Assembly: GCF_002764115.1 (NCBI RefSeq) | Contig: NZ_CP017940.1 | Span: 310,001-374,000 of the forward strand | Direction of reading: 5' to 3' | Length of the DNA stretch: 64,000 nt | Source of the DNA: Phyllobacterium zundukense | GTDB taxonomy: Bacteria; Pseudomonadota; Alphaproteobacteria; Rhizobiales; Rhizobiaceae | Part shown: one piece after another, positions 1 to 8,399 of the stretch | Layout of the letters: each line of letters opens with the position of its first letter | Position numbering within the stretch: the stretch's first letter is position 1 | Translations under genes and position numbers: made by a program | The notes under the pieces: generated by a model | Told to the model about the DNA's origin: nothing | Seen by the model: the letters and a program-made list of their open reading frames with translations, nothing else | Database searches by the model: none

Positions 1-1
1 G

Positions 2-106
2 GAAGGCACGCATCAGACACTGGTCAAGAGGAACGGTATCTATGCCGGCCTTGCCAAGCTGCAATTCGAAGCGGGCGCCGACGCATTCAAGGGCGCTGCA
101 GAATAA
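2..106 (+). CDS. ABC transporter (exporter-type) ATP-binding subunit, C-terminal end only
   Basis: This is the last 34 codons of a gene that begins before the window, ending in TAA at 104-106. The reading frame gives GTHQTLVKRNGIYAGLAKLQFE, shown here only as a short tail. The pattern G-T/S-H-x-x-L-x-x-x-x-G-x-Y-A-x-L-x-x-x-Q-F is the usual C-terminus of MsbA/HlyB-type half transporters, just after the H-loop and final helix of the nucleotide-binding domain. The substrate cannot be judged from this tail. The assignment rests on this motif alone. Confidence 0.6.
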   Translation, partial: EGTHQTLVKRNGIYAGLAKLQFEAGADAFKGAAE

Positions 107-172
107 TCCTGCCCATTGCCAATCAAACCCTCCAATGCTTTGGTTCGTTTCGTAGCAAAGGGGACGGTGGGG

Positions 173-523
173 ATGATTGCAAATGTTCTGACAGCAGTGG
201 TGGCGCTCCTGCATGTCTATTTCATGTTTCTGGAAATGATTGCTTGGGACAAACCGCTAGGGCTGAAAACCTTCAGGCTGACGCAGGAATTCGCTTCGGC
301 CTCCAAGGCTCTCGCCATGAACCAGGGACTTTATAATGGCTTCCTGGTTGCTGGGCTGGTCTGGGGGCTGTGGCTCGGCGATGCGGGCTTTGCCATTAAG
401 GCGTTTTTCCTCGGCTGTGTGATCGTCGCAGGGGTGTTCGGTGCGTTGACCGTTGGCAGGAAAATTCTCTTCGTGCAGGCGGGGCCTGCCTTGCTGGCGC
501 TGCTTGCACTGGTCTACGCCTGA
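173..523 (+). CDS. DUF1304 family membrane protein
   Basis: A small hydrophobic protein of about 117 residues with four predicted membrane helices. The motif HVYFMFLEMIAW near the N-terminus and the conserved N-Q-G-x-Y-N-x-F-L (from MNQGLYNGFLVAGL) mark the DUF1304 family of inner-membrane proteins, whose function is unknown. An in-frame TTG at 116 would add 19 residues with no membrane character, so ATG 173 is preferred. It sits behind a GGGGACGGTGGGG purine-rich stretch and gives the family's usual length. It ends 3 bases before the stop of the convergent OmpA/MotB-like gene, so the two share a 3' boundary. Confidence 0.85.
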   Translation: MIANVLTAVVALLHVYFMFLEMIAWDKPLGLKTFRLTQEFASASKALAMNQGLYNGFLVAGLVWGLWLGDAGFAIKAFFLGCVIVAGVFGALTVGRKILFVQAGPALLALLALVYA

Positions 524-526
524 GCT

Positions 527-1558
527 TCAGCGCTCCGTGAGCTTCAGTTCGATACGCCGATTGCGAGCACGGACTTCCGGTGTTTCGCCAGGTTCAAGCG
601 GCTGGAATTCGCCGAAACCTGCTGCGACGAGGCGGTTTGCCGGGACTCCGTTGGCAATCAGGAATTTGACCACGGAAATGGCGCGCGCGGATGACAGCTC
701 CCAATTGTCCTTGAACTGACCGGTCCCGGAAAGAGCGACGTTGTCGGTGTGACCATCAACGCGCAGAACCCAGTTGATCTCATCAGGGATTTCCTTCTGC
801 AGCTCGATCAAGGCGACAGCGAGTTTTTTCATTTCCTCGGAACCAGCTTCATTCAAAACCGCTGTGCCGGAAGGAAACAGCACTTCGGATTGGAAAACGA
901 AGCGATCTCCGACAATGCGGATATTTTCGCGGTCGGAGAGGATTTCACGCAGGCGGCCGAAAAAGTCGGAGCGGTAACGGTTGAGTTCCTGAACGCGCTG
1001 CGCCAAGGCCACATTCAAGCGCTTGCCGAGGTCGGCAATCTTGGCATTGGATTCCTTGTCGCGCGATTCAGAAGCGTTGAGCGCGTCTTCCAGAGCGCCG
1101 ATCTGCTTGCGCAGGGCCATGATCTGCTGGTTCAGGATTTCGACCTGCGACAGCGCTCGGGCGCTGATCTGTTTTTCGCTTTCAAGGCCGCTGGAAAGTT
1201 CGTTGATCTTGCCCTCAGCGGCAGCACCCGCGCCTGCGCCTTGAGAAAGCAGAGACTGGAGGCGCGATTGCTCGTTTTGCGCATTGGTGAGCGACGCCTG
1301 AAGATTGGCGATCGTATCTTCCAGATCCTGCTTGTTGCCTTGCTCAAGCGACAGGAGCTGCGTGAGTTCGTTTATCTGCGAGTTGAGCCGATTGAGAACG
1401 GCGTCCTTGCCGGTGATCTCCTGGCTCAGAAGAAACTGTGCCAGCACGAACACTGACAACAGGAACATGATCGACAACAGCAAGGTCGATAGCGCGTCGA
1501 CGAAACCTGGCCAGTAATCAACGTGACGGAGGGCTTTGCGGTTACGACCCAAGGCCAT
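527..1558 (-). CDS. MotB/OmpA-like envelope protein with coiled coil and peptidoglycan-binding domain
   Basis: The 343-residue protein has three parts. A single N-terminal membrane helix (about residues 20-45) carries an acidic residue, D21, at the place where MotB and TolR carry their proton-binding aspartate. A long heptad-rich coiled coil follows (about 45-195). A C-terminal OmpA/MotB peptidoglycan-binding domain closes it (about 215-340), with the motifs VDGHTDNVAL, NWELSSARA and RARNRRIEL. The start lies 2 bases after the stop of the MotA/ExbB-like gene, so they form a two-gene operon and very probably a proton-driven stator. Unlike flagellar MotB it has a long periplasmic coiled coil and no motility genes nearby. 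The cellular job is not known; an envelope-linked ion-driven machine is an inference. Confidence 0.85.
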   Translation of the reverse strand: MALGRNRKALRHVDYWPGFVDALSTLLLSIMFLLSVFVLAQFLLSQEITGKDAVLNRLNSQINELTQLLSLEQGNKQDLEDTIANLQASLTNAQNEQSRLQSLLSQGAGAGAAAEGKINELSSGLESEKQISARALSQVEILNQQIMALRKQIGALEDALNASESRDKESNAKIADLGKRLNVALAQRVQELNRYRSDFFGRLREILSDRENIRIVGDRFVFQSEVLFPSGTAVLNEAGSEEMKKLAVALIELQKEIPDEINWVLRVDGHTDNVALSGTGQFKDNWELSSARAISVVKFLIANGVPANRLVAAGFGEFQPLEPGETPEVRARNRRIELKLTER

Positions 1559-1560
1559 AT

Positions 1561-2583
1561 TCAGTTTGCCTTGTCACGGGAGATCGCATCTCCCAGTTTG
1601 GCGAGCGTCTGGCGGATGGATTTTTGCTCGTCCGCCTGCTTTTCCACCCAATCGCGCATCATCTGTTGTTCCGTGCGCATGTTCTTCACAAGCCCCTGAA
1701 TGCCCTCGGCAAGACTTGCCAAGGCTGCCGTCGTGCGCTGGCTTGAGCCACCGGTCTCCTGAATGTTCTGCAGGCGCTCCGACAAGGCCCGGAGTTCGTC
1801 GGATGTACCGCTGCTCGCCGCATCAAGCGCATGCAGGTCGGAACCGAGATCGGTGACACTGGAAAGCCAGTTTTCAAGCTCCGTATAAAAGCGGTTTTGT
1901 GCACGACCGGCCTGCAGATCAAGGAAGCCGAGAATAAGCGAGCCTGAAAGGCCGAAGAGCGAAGATGAGAAGGCTGTCCCCATGCCACGAAGCGGCGATT
2001 GCAAACCGGCTTTCAGCGAGTCGAGGACACTGTTGGCGTCACCCGCGCGCGGGTCGAGCGACTGGATGGTCTGGCCGATGGAGCCGATCGTTTCCAGCAG
2101 GCCCCAGAATGTGCCGAGAAGGCCGAGAAATACCAGGAGGCCGATCAGGTAGCGGGAGATGTCGCGCGTTTCATCGAGGCGGGAGGCGATCGAATCGAGC
2201 ATCGACCGCATCGCACTGGTCGAAAGGGCCATTGATTGGCGCCGCCCGATCAAGGCACGCATTGGCGCGAGCATCACCGGCTTGGCACTCGGATCATTAT
2301 TGCCCTGGCGGAAGGAATTGACCCAGCGCACTTCGGGAAAGAGGCGAATGACCTGACCAAAGCCGAGGAGAATACCAACGACGAGGACGCCAATAATCAG
2401 GCTGTTGAGTCCGGGATTGGTGACGAAGAAGACGTGAATCTGACGAAAGAGAATAGCGGCGAGAAAAGCGACGATCGCAAGGAAGATCGCCATGGATAAA
2501 AGAACGAACCGTGGGCTGGAGAGCCGGTAAGGATCATAATCATCGCCGTCCATACCCTGGCGGGTCGAACTGAAATCAGCCAT
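1561..2583 (-). CDS. MotA/TolQ/ExbB proton-channel family protein
   Basis: About 340 residues. Two membrane helices lie near the N-terminus (around residues 20-45 and 55-80). A cytoplasmic segment follows, then a second helix pair with the family signature RYLIGLLVFLGLLGTFWGL and GMGTAFSSSLFGLSGSLILG. The C-terminal 110 residues are predicted helical/coiled. ATG 2583 (MADFSS) is chosen because GGAGA lies 9 bases before it; an ORF reaching 2619 has no better site. With the OmpA/MotB-like gene 2 bases downstream it makes a stator-like pair distinct from TolQ/TolR, which occur elsewhere in this window. Family membership is clear; the coupled process is unknown. Confidence 0.85.
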   Translation of the reverse strand: MADFSSTRQGMDGDDYDPYRLSSPRFVLLSMAIFLAIVAFLAAILFRQIHVFFVTNPGLNSLIIGVLVVGILLGFGQVIRLFPEVRWVNSFRQGNNDPSAKPVMLAPMRALIGRRQSMALSTSAMRSMLDSIASRLDETRDISRYLIGLLVFLGLLGTFWGLLETIGSIGQTIQSLDPRAGDANSVLDSLKAGLQSPLRGMGTAFSSSLFGLSGSLILGFLDLQAGRAQNRFYTELENWLSSVTDLGSDLHALDAASSGTSDELRALSERLQNIQETGGSSQRTTAALASLAEGIQGLVKNMRTEQQMMRDWVEKQADEQKSIRQTLAKLGDAISRDKAN

Positions 2584-2794
2584 TGCATCGTCTCCGCGTC
2601 GCCTACCCGGTGCATTCAAGAATGCACCACCCTCTTACGGCTTAACCTGGACGTTATCTATCCAAGCCAAATCGATTTCTGCGACCCTAACCGAAATTGC
2701 GGTGAAAATGGAAGGTACAATGAGGCAACGGTTGAATTTGTTCTTCTCCGTGAAAAATTCAACCGGATTTGAGGCAGGCCAATGAGCGAGAACT

Positions 2795-3586
2795 CTAGAT
2801 CGGCTTCTTGAGGGTCTTTACAAGGGCCCGCTGGATAGCTTCGTTGCCGGCCACGATCGATTTGCTTTCAATCACGTCCTGTCCGCCGTCGAAGTCGGTC
2901 ACAAAGCCGCCTGCCTCACGAACCATGATGATTCCGGCGCCAATATCCCAGGGCGAAAGACCATTTTCCCAGAAGCCGTCCAAGCGGCCCGCTGCTACGT
3001 AGGCAAGATCCAGCGCCGCTGCACCCATGCGGCGCACACCCGACACTTCACCCATGACATTGCGGAGTTCCACGAGATAATTGCCATGGTGACCGCGGCC
3101 AATGTGGGGAACACCTGTGCCGATCACGGAATCAACCAGCTTGATACGGCCGGAAACGCGCAGGCGGCGGTCGTTGAGGAACGCCCCACCACCACGCTCG
3201 GCCGTGTAAAGCTCGTCCATGGCAGGATTGAAGATCACACCGGCCACGATCTGGCCCTGGCGTTCGAGGGCTATGGAAACCGCAAAAATCGGGATGCCAT
3301 GCAGGAAGTTGGTGGTGCCATCCAGTGGATCGACCAGCCAGCGATGCTGGCTGTCAACGCCCTCGATCACGCCCGATTCTTCCATCAGGAAGCTGTAATC
3401 AGGACGGGCACGGCGTAGTTCCGCATAGATGATTTCTTCGGCCTTCTTGTCTGCCTGGCTGACATAATCGCCCGGACCTTTAAGGGAGACCTGCAGATTC
3501 TGTACTTCGCCAAAATCGCGCGCCAGCGAGCGCCCTGCCTTCATAGCAGCTTGCACCATTACATTGAGGATCGCTGAACGCGCCAT
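2795..3586 (-). CDS. suhB: Inositol monophosphatase family protein (SuhB type)
   Basis: The 263-residue protein carries the lithium-sensitive Mg-dependent phosphatase motifs: MEESG (68-72), WLVDPLDGTTN (83-93) and a C-terminal WDIGAGIIMVREAGG. The aspartates in DPLDG and WD bind the metal ions. The family hydrolyses inositol-1-phosphate or related phosphates; in bacteria the relatives also act as the rRNA-transcription factor SuhB, so the physiological substrate is uncertain. It follows efp on the same strand after a hairpin terminator, and the MotA-like gene lies 211 bases further downstream. Length and start match the family. Confidence 0.9.
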   Translation of the reverse strand: MARSAILNVMVQAAMKAGRSLARDFGEVQNLQVSLKGPGDYVSQADKKAEEIIYAELRRARPDYSFLMEESGVIEGVDSQHRWLVDPLDGTTNFLHGIPIFAVSIALERQGQIVAGVIFNPAMDELYTAERGGGAFLNDRRLRVSGRIKLVDSVIGTGVPHIGRGHHGNYLVELRNVMGEVSGVRRMGAAALDLAYVAAGRLDGFWENGLSPWDIGAGIIMVREAGGFVTDFDGGQDVIESKSIVAGNEAIQRALVKTLKKPI

Positions 3587-3620
3587 TTCGGGTTATTTCT
3601 CCGTCAAATCAAAAATCAAA

Positions 3621-3644
3621 CAGGCACCCAGGAGCGGGCGCCTG
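3621..3644 (-). terminator. Terminator after efp
   Basis: On the minus strand, nine base pairs (one G-T) close a 6-base loop: 3621-3629 with 3636-3644. TTTGATTTTTG follows. It lies between the stop of efp and the start of the inositol monophosphatase gene, so it probably separates the two transcripts. Confidence 0.55.
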
Positions 3645-3651
3645 AGCCGGC

Positions 3652-4215
3652 TCAGTCAGCGCGGCGGACATAGGTCAATTCGTTTGTATCCACGATAATG
3701 CGCTCGCCGGACGAAATGAACGGCGGCACCAGAACGCGAATGCCGTTTTCGAGAACTGCCGGCTTGTAGGACGAGGCGGCCGTCTGGCCCTTTACGACCG
3801 GATCAGCCTCAGTGATCTCCAGCGTCACGTAATCGGGGAGCGAGATACCGATCGGGCGCTCGTCATAGAGCTCAACCGTGACCATCATACCGTCCTGCAG
3901 GAAAGCGGCGCGATCACCGACAAAATCCTTTTGCAGCTCAAGCTGTTCGTAACTCGCAGTATCCATGAAAATCAGTGCTTCGCCCTGTTCGTAGAGGAAG
4001 GAGAAATCCTTCTGCTCAAGGCGGACTTTCTCGACGGTCTCGGCGGAGCGAAAGCGTTCGTTGAGCTTTGTGCCGTTGATAAGATTTTTCAATTCCACCT
4101 GGTTGTAGGCGCCGCCCTTGCCGGGTTTGACGTGATTGGTTCTGACCGCAATCCAAAGGCCGCCATCATGTTCGATCACATTGCCTGGACGGATTTCATT
4201 ACCGTTGATTTTCAT
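3652..4215 (-). CDS. efp: Translation elongation factor P
   Basis: EF-P binds between the P and E sites of stalled ribosomes and stimulates peptide-bond formation at polyproline stretches. The 187-residue reading from ATG 4215 ([12 protein letters not shown]) has the KOW-like N-domain with the loop KPGKGGA, in which K33 is the residue modified in many bacteria, followed by two OB domains ending in [10 protein letters not shown] near the C-terminus. An in-frame ATG at 4251 would add 12 residues not typical of the family. GGAT lies about 8 bases before ATG 4215. Proline-rich proteins such as TolA in this window are plausible clients, which is inference only. Confidence 0.95.
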   Translation of the reverse strand: MKINGNEIRPGNVIEHDGGLWIAVRTNHVKPGKGGAYNQVELKNLINGTKLNERFRSAETVEKVRLEQKDFSFLYEQGEALIFMDTASYEQLELQKDFVGDRAAFLQDGMMVTVELYDERPIGISLPDYVTLEITEADPVVKGQTAASSYKPAVLENGIRVLVPPFISSGERIIVDTNELTYVRRAD

Positions 4216-4341
4216 TTGTCTATCCGGATTGAAGTTGTGAGTTGGCGCCAACAGTGGTCGCAGCGCTCAATAATGGCGCCTCCAAGACCACAAATTCGTG
4301 CAATAGGCAAGAGAAAGCGCAAAAACCGCTACCTTGATCGC

Positions 4342-4376
4342 TTCAGCCTGACGGGCATCTGCCACATCAGGCTGAA
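4342..4376 (-). terminator. Inverted repeat after the first M20 amidohydrolase gene
   Basis: A perfect 10-bp stem (4342-4351 with 4367-4376) closes a 15-base loop just past the stop of the minus-strand amidohydrolase at 4399. No T-run follows, so it may be a weak or Rho-assisted terminator or a 3' mRNA stabiliser. Confidence 0.4.
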
Positions 4377-4398
4377 TTCTCAACGGTCTCGGAACGCC

Positions 4399-5562
4399 TC
4401 AGGCGGCCAATGCTTTCTCGGCCAATGACACCCAGTAGCTGATGCCATAGGGGATGGCGTCGTCATTGAAATCATAGGCGGAATTGTGAAGGCCGGGCGT
4501 ATCGCCGTTACCAAGAAAAACGAAGGCGCCTGGACGGCTTTCCAGCATGTATGAAAAGTCCTCGGCGCCCATCACCGGCGGCATACTCGTATTGACCGCC
4601 GCATCACCGACGATCGTTTGAGCAATGCTGACGGCAAAATCCGTTTCGCGATCATGATTGAATGTAACGGGATAGCCCTGATGATAATTGACCTCCGCCT
4701 TGCCACCGAAGACAGCGGCAGTCGACTCGGCAATCTCCGTCAGCCGCTTCTGCGCGAATTCACGAATCTCCGGCACGAGCGTCCGAACCGTGCCGCCGAG
4801 CGTGATGACATCGGGGATGACGTTGGTGGCATCGCCGCCGTTGAGCTGTGTCACGGATACGACAAGCGCTTTCAGCGGGTCTGTCTCGCGTGATACGATC
4901 GATTGCAAGGCCAGGATGATGTGTGCCGAAATCACCACCGGGTCGATGGTGGTATGTGGCTTGGCAGCGTGACCGCTGCGGCCTGTAACCGTTATCTCAA
5001 ACTCGTTGGTAGCGGCCATGATCGAACCCTTGCGGGTTGCGAACTGGCCGACGGGAAGGCCAGGCGCATTGTGCATCCCATAGACTTCGCGGATCGCAAA
5101 GCGGTCCATCAAGCCATCGTCGATCATGGCGAGGGCGCCAGCGCCGCCTTCTTCGGCTGGCTGGAAGATAACAGCGATCGTGCCCCTGAAATTGCGCGTT
5201 TCCGCAAGGTATTGTGCAGCGCCAAGCAGCATGGCGGTATGGCCATCATGACCACATGCGTGCATTTTGCCGGGGACCTTTGAGGCCCAGGGTTTGCCGC
5301 TGGCTTCGGCGATAGGCAGTGCGTCCATATCAGCGCGAAAACCGATCACCGGCCCATCACCGTGACGCCCATGAATAAGGCCGACTACGCCGGTCTTGCC
5401 AATGCCTGTCTCGACGCTGTCGCAGCCAAATTCCCGCAGTTTCTCTGCTGCGAAGCGCGATGTTTCGTGCACATCGTACAGAATTTCTGGATTTTCATGC
5501 AAATGCCTCCGCCATTCGGCGACGTGTTGTTGCATTTCATGCGCACGGTTGATCAGGGGCAT
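4399..5562 (-). CDS. M20 family metallopeptidase/amidohydrolase (hippurate hydrolase-like), copy 1
   Basis: A zinc-dependent amidohydrolase of the M20D group (hippuricase, IAA-amino acid hydrolase and N-acetyl amino acid deacetylase relatives). It removes acyl groups from N-acyl amino acids; the natural substrate is not predictable. Reading from ATG 5562 (MPLINRAHEM) gives 387 residues, with the metal-binding HACGHDGH at 101-108, the catalytic EEGG at 137-140 and a C-terminal MGAEDFSYML. The longer ORF to 5589 adds nine residues absent from the family. A close paralogue (same N-terminus MPLLNRAIEMQ) lies on the same strand at 53018-54187. Confidence 0.9.
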   Translation of the reverse strand: MPLINRAHEMQQHVAEWRRHLHENPEILYDVHETSRFAAEKLREFGCDSVETGIGKTGVVGLIHGRHGDGPVIGFRADMDALPIAEASGKPWASKVPGKMHACGHDGHTAMLLGAAQYLAETRNFRGTIAVIFQPAEEGGAGALAMIDDGLMDRFAIREVYGMHNAPGLPVGQFATRKGSIMAATNEFEITVTGRSGHAAKPHTTIDPVVISAHIILALQSIVSRETDPLKALVVSVTQLNGGDATNVIPDVITLGGTVRTLVPEIREFAQKRLTEIAESTAAVFGGKAEVNYHQGYPVTFNHDRETDFAVSIAQTIVGDAAVNTSMPPVMGAEDFSYMLESRPGAFVFLGNGDTPGLHNSAYDFNDDAIPYGISYWVSLAEKALAA

Positions 5563-5656
5563 TTTCAGTTTCCATTCCCTTGGAGTCACTTATTCATTGT
5601 ATCGAAAAGCTATGCCGGGCACGCACGTTCCGTCAACGCCACAAATCACCGATGGC

Positions 5657-6742
5657 TCATTGCAGACTGTTTGCCTGCGTGATTGCCGCCTGCTTCTGGG
5701 CGTCGTCGAGGCCATCCATGAAGGAATCGAGATCCGGGTCGTTCAAGCCGGCACGCTTGGCAACGATGTACCAGGCCGCCGCCTTGATGAAGTCGCCCTC
5801 TACACCGATGCCATCACGATACAGCTTGGCCAGTCGCGCCTGCGCCGCGACATTACCGCCGGTTGCGGCACGCAACATCCACCCAAAGCCTGTCTTATAG
5901 TCGTGCGGGCCCCCAAGCCCCGCGACAAGCCAGCTACCAAGGTCAAGCTGCGCCGTGTCGTAACCCTTGATCGCGGCTTTGATCAGATAAAGCCTTGCCT
6001 TGGGCATGTCGCGAGGAATGGTTGGAGTGCCATTCGCGAGGATCTGGCTGATGGCATATTCACCGTCAGGAAGGCCTTTATCCGCTGCTTTTTGAAACCA
6101 TGGATAGGCGTTATCCAGTCCTGTGGTCCCTGGCCGCTCCTGCATCAGGATCTGTCCATAGTTGAACTGCGCCGCAGCATTTCCAGCATCGGCGGCAGCC
6201 TTCATCAGTTCTTTGGCCTTCTTCGTATCCTTTGGCACGTACTTGCCTTGCAGCAGGATGCCTGCGTAGCGGAATTGCGCCTCGGGGATGCCTTGTTCGG
6301 CCGCCTTGCCATACCACTTTGCCGATTCGGCCATATTGATCGGGATGCCGAGGCCGCGCGCCTGCAATTCAGCAAGCAGAACCTGCGCTGCCGCGTCACC
6401 GCTTTCAGCACGCGGCAACGCAAGATTGAATGCCGTCTTGTAGAGACCGCGCTGGTACGCGCCGAAGGCTTCATCTTCAAGCCCTTTACCAAACCGTGTC
6501 GGATTGATCGTATCGAGCGCGGGATCGCCCGGTGATTTCGGCTTGTCCTGTTTCGTGGTGGTGACGGGCACACCGGCAGGTTGAGCGGCCGCTGGAGCAG
6601 GGGCTGCAACGGCAGGCTTTCCGGGTTCACTAGCCGGCGGCGTTTGAACTGTCGTCTGGGCAATGCCCTTCACTGTCAAAACCGGGAAGGCCATCAGCAC
6701 CACCGCAACAGTACAAAGCAGTTTTCCTGATCTTGCGCCCAT
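5657..6742 (-). CDS. Secreted Sel1-repeat (TPR-like) protein
   Basis: The 361-residue protein begins with a signal peptide (about residues 1-29, ending VKGIAQ). A Pro/Ala-rich linker (to about 75) leads into at least five Sel1-type repeats with the pattern A-x-x-x-L-x-x-x-Y-x-x-G-x-G-V/I-x-x-D/N-x-x-x-A-x-x-W, for example ARGLGIPINMAESAKWYGKA. Sel1 repeats form a curved helical scaffold for protein binding, often in envelope or exopolysaccharide regulation. It starts 5 bases after the stop of the thiamine-phosphate-synthase-like gene and probably shares its transcript. No catalytic motif is visible. Confidence 0.8.
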   Translation of the reverse strand: MGARSGKLLCTVAVVLMAFPVLTVKGIAQTTVQTPPASEPGKPAVAAPAPAAAQPAGVPVTTTKQDKPKSPGDPALDTINPTRFGKGLEDEAFGAYQRGLYKTAFNLALPRAESGDAAAQVLLAELQARGLGIPINMAESAKWYGKAAEQGIPEAQFRYAGILLQGKYVPKDTKKAKELMKAAADAGNAAAQFNYGQILMQERPGTTGLDNAYPWFQKAADKGLPDGEYAISQILANGTPTIPRDMPKARLYLIKAAIKGYDTAQLDLGSWLVAGLGGPHDYKTGFGWMLRAATGGNVAAQARLAKLYRDGIGVEGDFIKAAAWYIVAKRAGLNDPDLDSFMDGLDDAQKQAAITQANSLQ

Positions 6743-6747
6743 GGGTA

Positions 6748-7404
6748 TTATTCCTCAAATCGCGGTGCATGCTCGTCAAGAAGCCGGTTTGCCTCTCTGA
6801 TAGCCGTTGCAGGATCGGTTCCGTCAAAGATAGCGGTGCCGAGGGCGATAAATTCTGCGCCGGTCATCGCCGCCTCGGGGATACTTTCAAGCGTGTTGCC
6901 TGCCTGGATAATGCAAGGGATCTCGACCAAGGACGCCCACCAGTCGGCAAGTTCAACATTGCGTGGATGCGCGTCCGGCTTGGTGTCGGCCCCGATCTTG
7001 CCGAAGAGCACATAATCCGGCTGCGCTTCGCCGATCTCAAGTGCCGTATGGCGATTCTTGATATTGCCGGTACCCACGATCATCTTGGGGGAAAACCGCG
7101 CGACATTGGCTGCAATGTCGGCGACCGGCCCTTCAACATGCAGGCCATCCGCCTTGACCCGTCCGGCGATCTGGGTGTTGCCGACGATAATGGCAGCAAC
7201 GCCCGCATTCTGGATGATCGGAACAGCGGCCTCGGCGATGGTCTGGAACAGGGTTTCATCAGCGTCGTATGCGGGTAGCAAGACGGACGCGACGTCTCCA
7301 CCGGAAAGTGTGTTTCCAAGCAGCCTGGCAAGTTCATCAGCACTCGCAGCCGGGGGCGCGATCAGAACGATACGGCAGCGTTGAGGTGTCGGTTCGGTGT
7401 TCAT
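6748..7404 (-). CDS. Thiamine phosphate synthase-like protein (TenI/ThiE family)
   Basis: A TIM-barrel protein of about 218 residues. The segments GADGLHVEG-like (KADGLHVEGP), MIVGTGNIKNRHTALE, DYVLFGKIG and AMTGAEFIALGTAIF match the phosphate and pyrimidine-binding loops of ThiE/TenI. Classical ThiE has a G-x-H-L-G and a lysine/arginine set for HMP-PP, and here they are only partly visible, so it may be a divergent ThiE paralogue rather than the housekeeping enzyme. ATG 7404 (MNTEPT) has GAGG nine bases upstream; a GTG at 7419 is the alternative. It precedes the Sel1-repeat gene on the same transcript. No TPP riboswitch was recognised upstream. Confidence 0.7.
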   Translation of the reverse strand: MNTEPTPQRCRIVLIAPPAASADELARLLGNTLSGGDVASVLLPAYDADETLFQTIAEAAVPIIQNAGVAAIIVGNTQIAGRVKADGLHVEGPVADIAANVARFSPKMIVGTGNIKNRHTALEIGEAQPDYVLFGKIGADTKPDAHPRNVELADWWASLVEIPCIIQAGNTLESIPEAAMTGAEFIALGTAIFDGTDPATAIREANRLLDEHAPRFEE

Positions 7405-7598
7405 GGGCTGCAACCTCACAATCGTTCTCTATAGAATGGGCAATCATGATAGAATTCGGGCATAGAGGATGACATGTGCTTTGAATAGTCCTTTCCTCGA
7501 ACGGACCTGTTTGCCCTCCAGTGCATAATCAATACCGTGTGTATCAAATCGGGGCATATTTCCAAAAAGCATTTTTCAATTGTGACAAGCGGGGTTAA

Positions 7599-7616
7599 AG
7601 GAGGGAGTCCCCTCCT
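7599..7616 (+). other. Small hairpin masking an SD-like AGGAGGG ahead of the TauE/SafE gene
   Basis: AGGAGGG (7599-7605) pairs perfectly with CCCTCCT (7610-7616) across a 4-base loop. The start codon at 7632 lies 15 bases after the hairpin. The purine-rich arm resembles a Shine-Dalgarno sequence, so it could be a translational control element or just an operator-like palindrome. Confidence 0.3.
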
Positions 7617-7631
7617 GCCGGATTTCCCGCC

Positions 7632-8399
7632 ATGTCTGATCTTCTGATGAACCCATGGTTCTATGCTGCCGCCGTTCCTGCCACGATTCTGATCGGGCTC
7701 TCCAAGGGCGGTCTTGGCGGCGCCATGGGGCAGGTCGGTGTTCCGCTGATGGCACTGGTCATGCCGCCGGTTCAGGCTGCGGCGATCATGCTGCCGATCC
7801 TGATCATCATGGACGTGGCTAGTCTGTGGTCATGGCGCGGGTACCGTGATGCCAAGACGTTGAAGCTCATGTTACCAGGTGGTTTGCTGGGTGTCGGTAT
7901 TGGCTGGCTTACCGCCTCGATCGTTACCGATGACATGGTGAAGCTGATTGTCGGTGTCATAGCGATCGTATTTTTCGCACGCTATTTTTTCGTGAGCGCC
8001 GCGAAGCGCTCAATCGCACAACCACACAATGCCGCTTCCGCAACGTTCTGGTCGACGATCGCCGGCTTCACAAGTTTTGTGGCGCACGCAGGCGGCCCGC
8101 CATACCAGGTTTATGCCTTGCCGTTGCGGCAAGATCCCAAGATTTATAACGGAACCAGCGTTATATTTTTTGCCATCATCAATGCAGTGAAGGTCATTCC
8201 CTATTTCGCGCTCGGTCAATTCGATACGGCGAATCTGGAAGCATCTGCCGTTCTGATTCCCCTTGCACCGTTGGCCACTTTTGCCGGTGCCTGGATCGTA
8301 AAACGCATGCGCCCCGAGGTTTTTTATCCCTTCATGTACGTCATGATCCTGCTGATGGGACTCAAGCTTACGTACGACGGAATCGTCAGCCTGTTATAA
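7632..8399 (+). CDS. TauE/SafE family sulfite/organic-anion exporter
   Basis: A 255-residue inner-membrane protein with about eight predicted helices arranged in two halves. The start FYAAAVPATILIGLSKGGLGGAMG, shown here in part, and the second-half AGFTSFVAHAGGPP are the diagnostic repeats of the TauE/SafE (DUF81) family. These proteins export sulfite, sulfoacetate or other organic anions. No sulfonate genes are adjacent, so the substrate is open. It is transcribed divergently from the thiamine-phosphate-synthase-like gene, with a 227-base intergenic region holding the small hairpin noted above. Confidence 0.9.
   Translation: MSDLLMNPWFYAAAVPATILIGLSKGGLGGAMGQVGVPLMALVMPPVQAAAIMLPILIIMDVASLWSWRGYRDAKTLKLMLPGGLLGVGIGWLTASIVTDDMVKLIVGVIAIVFFARYFFVSAAKRSIAQPHNAASATFWSTIAGFTSFVAHAGGPPYQVYALPLRQDPKIYNGTSVIFFAIINAVKVIPYFALGQFDTANLEASAVLIPLAPLATFAGAWIVKRMRPEVFYPFMYVMILLMGLKLTYDGIVSLL

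Noticed and set aside
749..1456. A 235-codon plus-strand ORF inside the OmpA/MotB-like gene
   Set aside because: It lies antisense to a well-supported gene and its translation shows no domain or start site of its own.
527..2583. Zorya-type antiphage system (ZorA/ZorB) at the MotA/OmpA pair
   Set aside because: Only the two stator-like genes are present. No ZorC, ZorD, ZorE or other defence gene flanks them, and the neighbours are housekeeping genes.
5396..6535. A 379-codon plus-strand ORF across the amidohydrolase/Sel1 region
   Set aside because: It spans parts of two real minus-strand genes and has a random amino-acid pattern.
7405..7631. TPP riboswitch ahead of the thiamine-phosphate-synthase-like gene
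   Set aside because: The conserved CTGAGA and GGAACC-type elements were not found on the minus strand upstream of the start.
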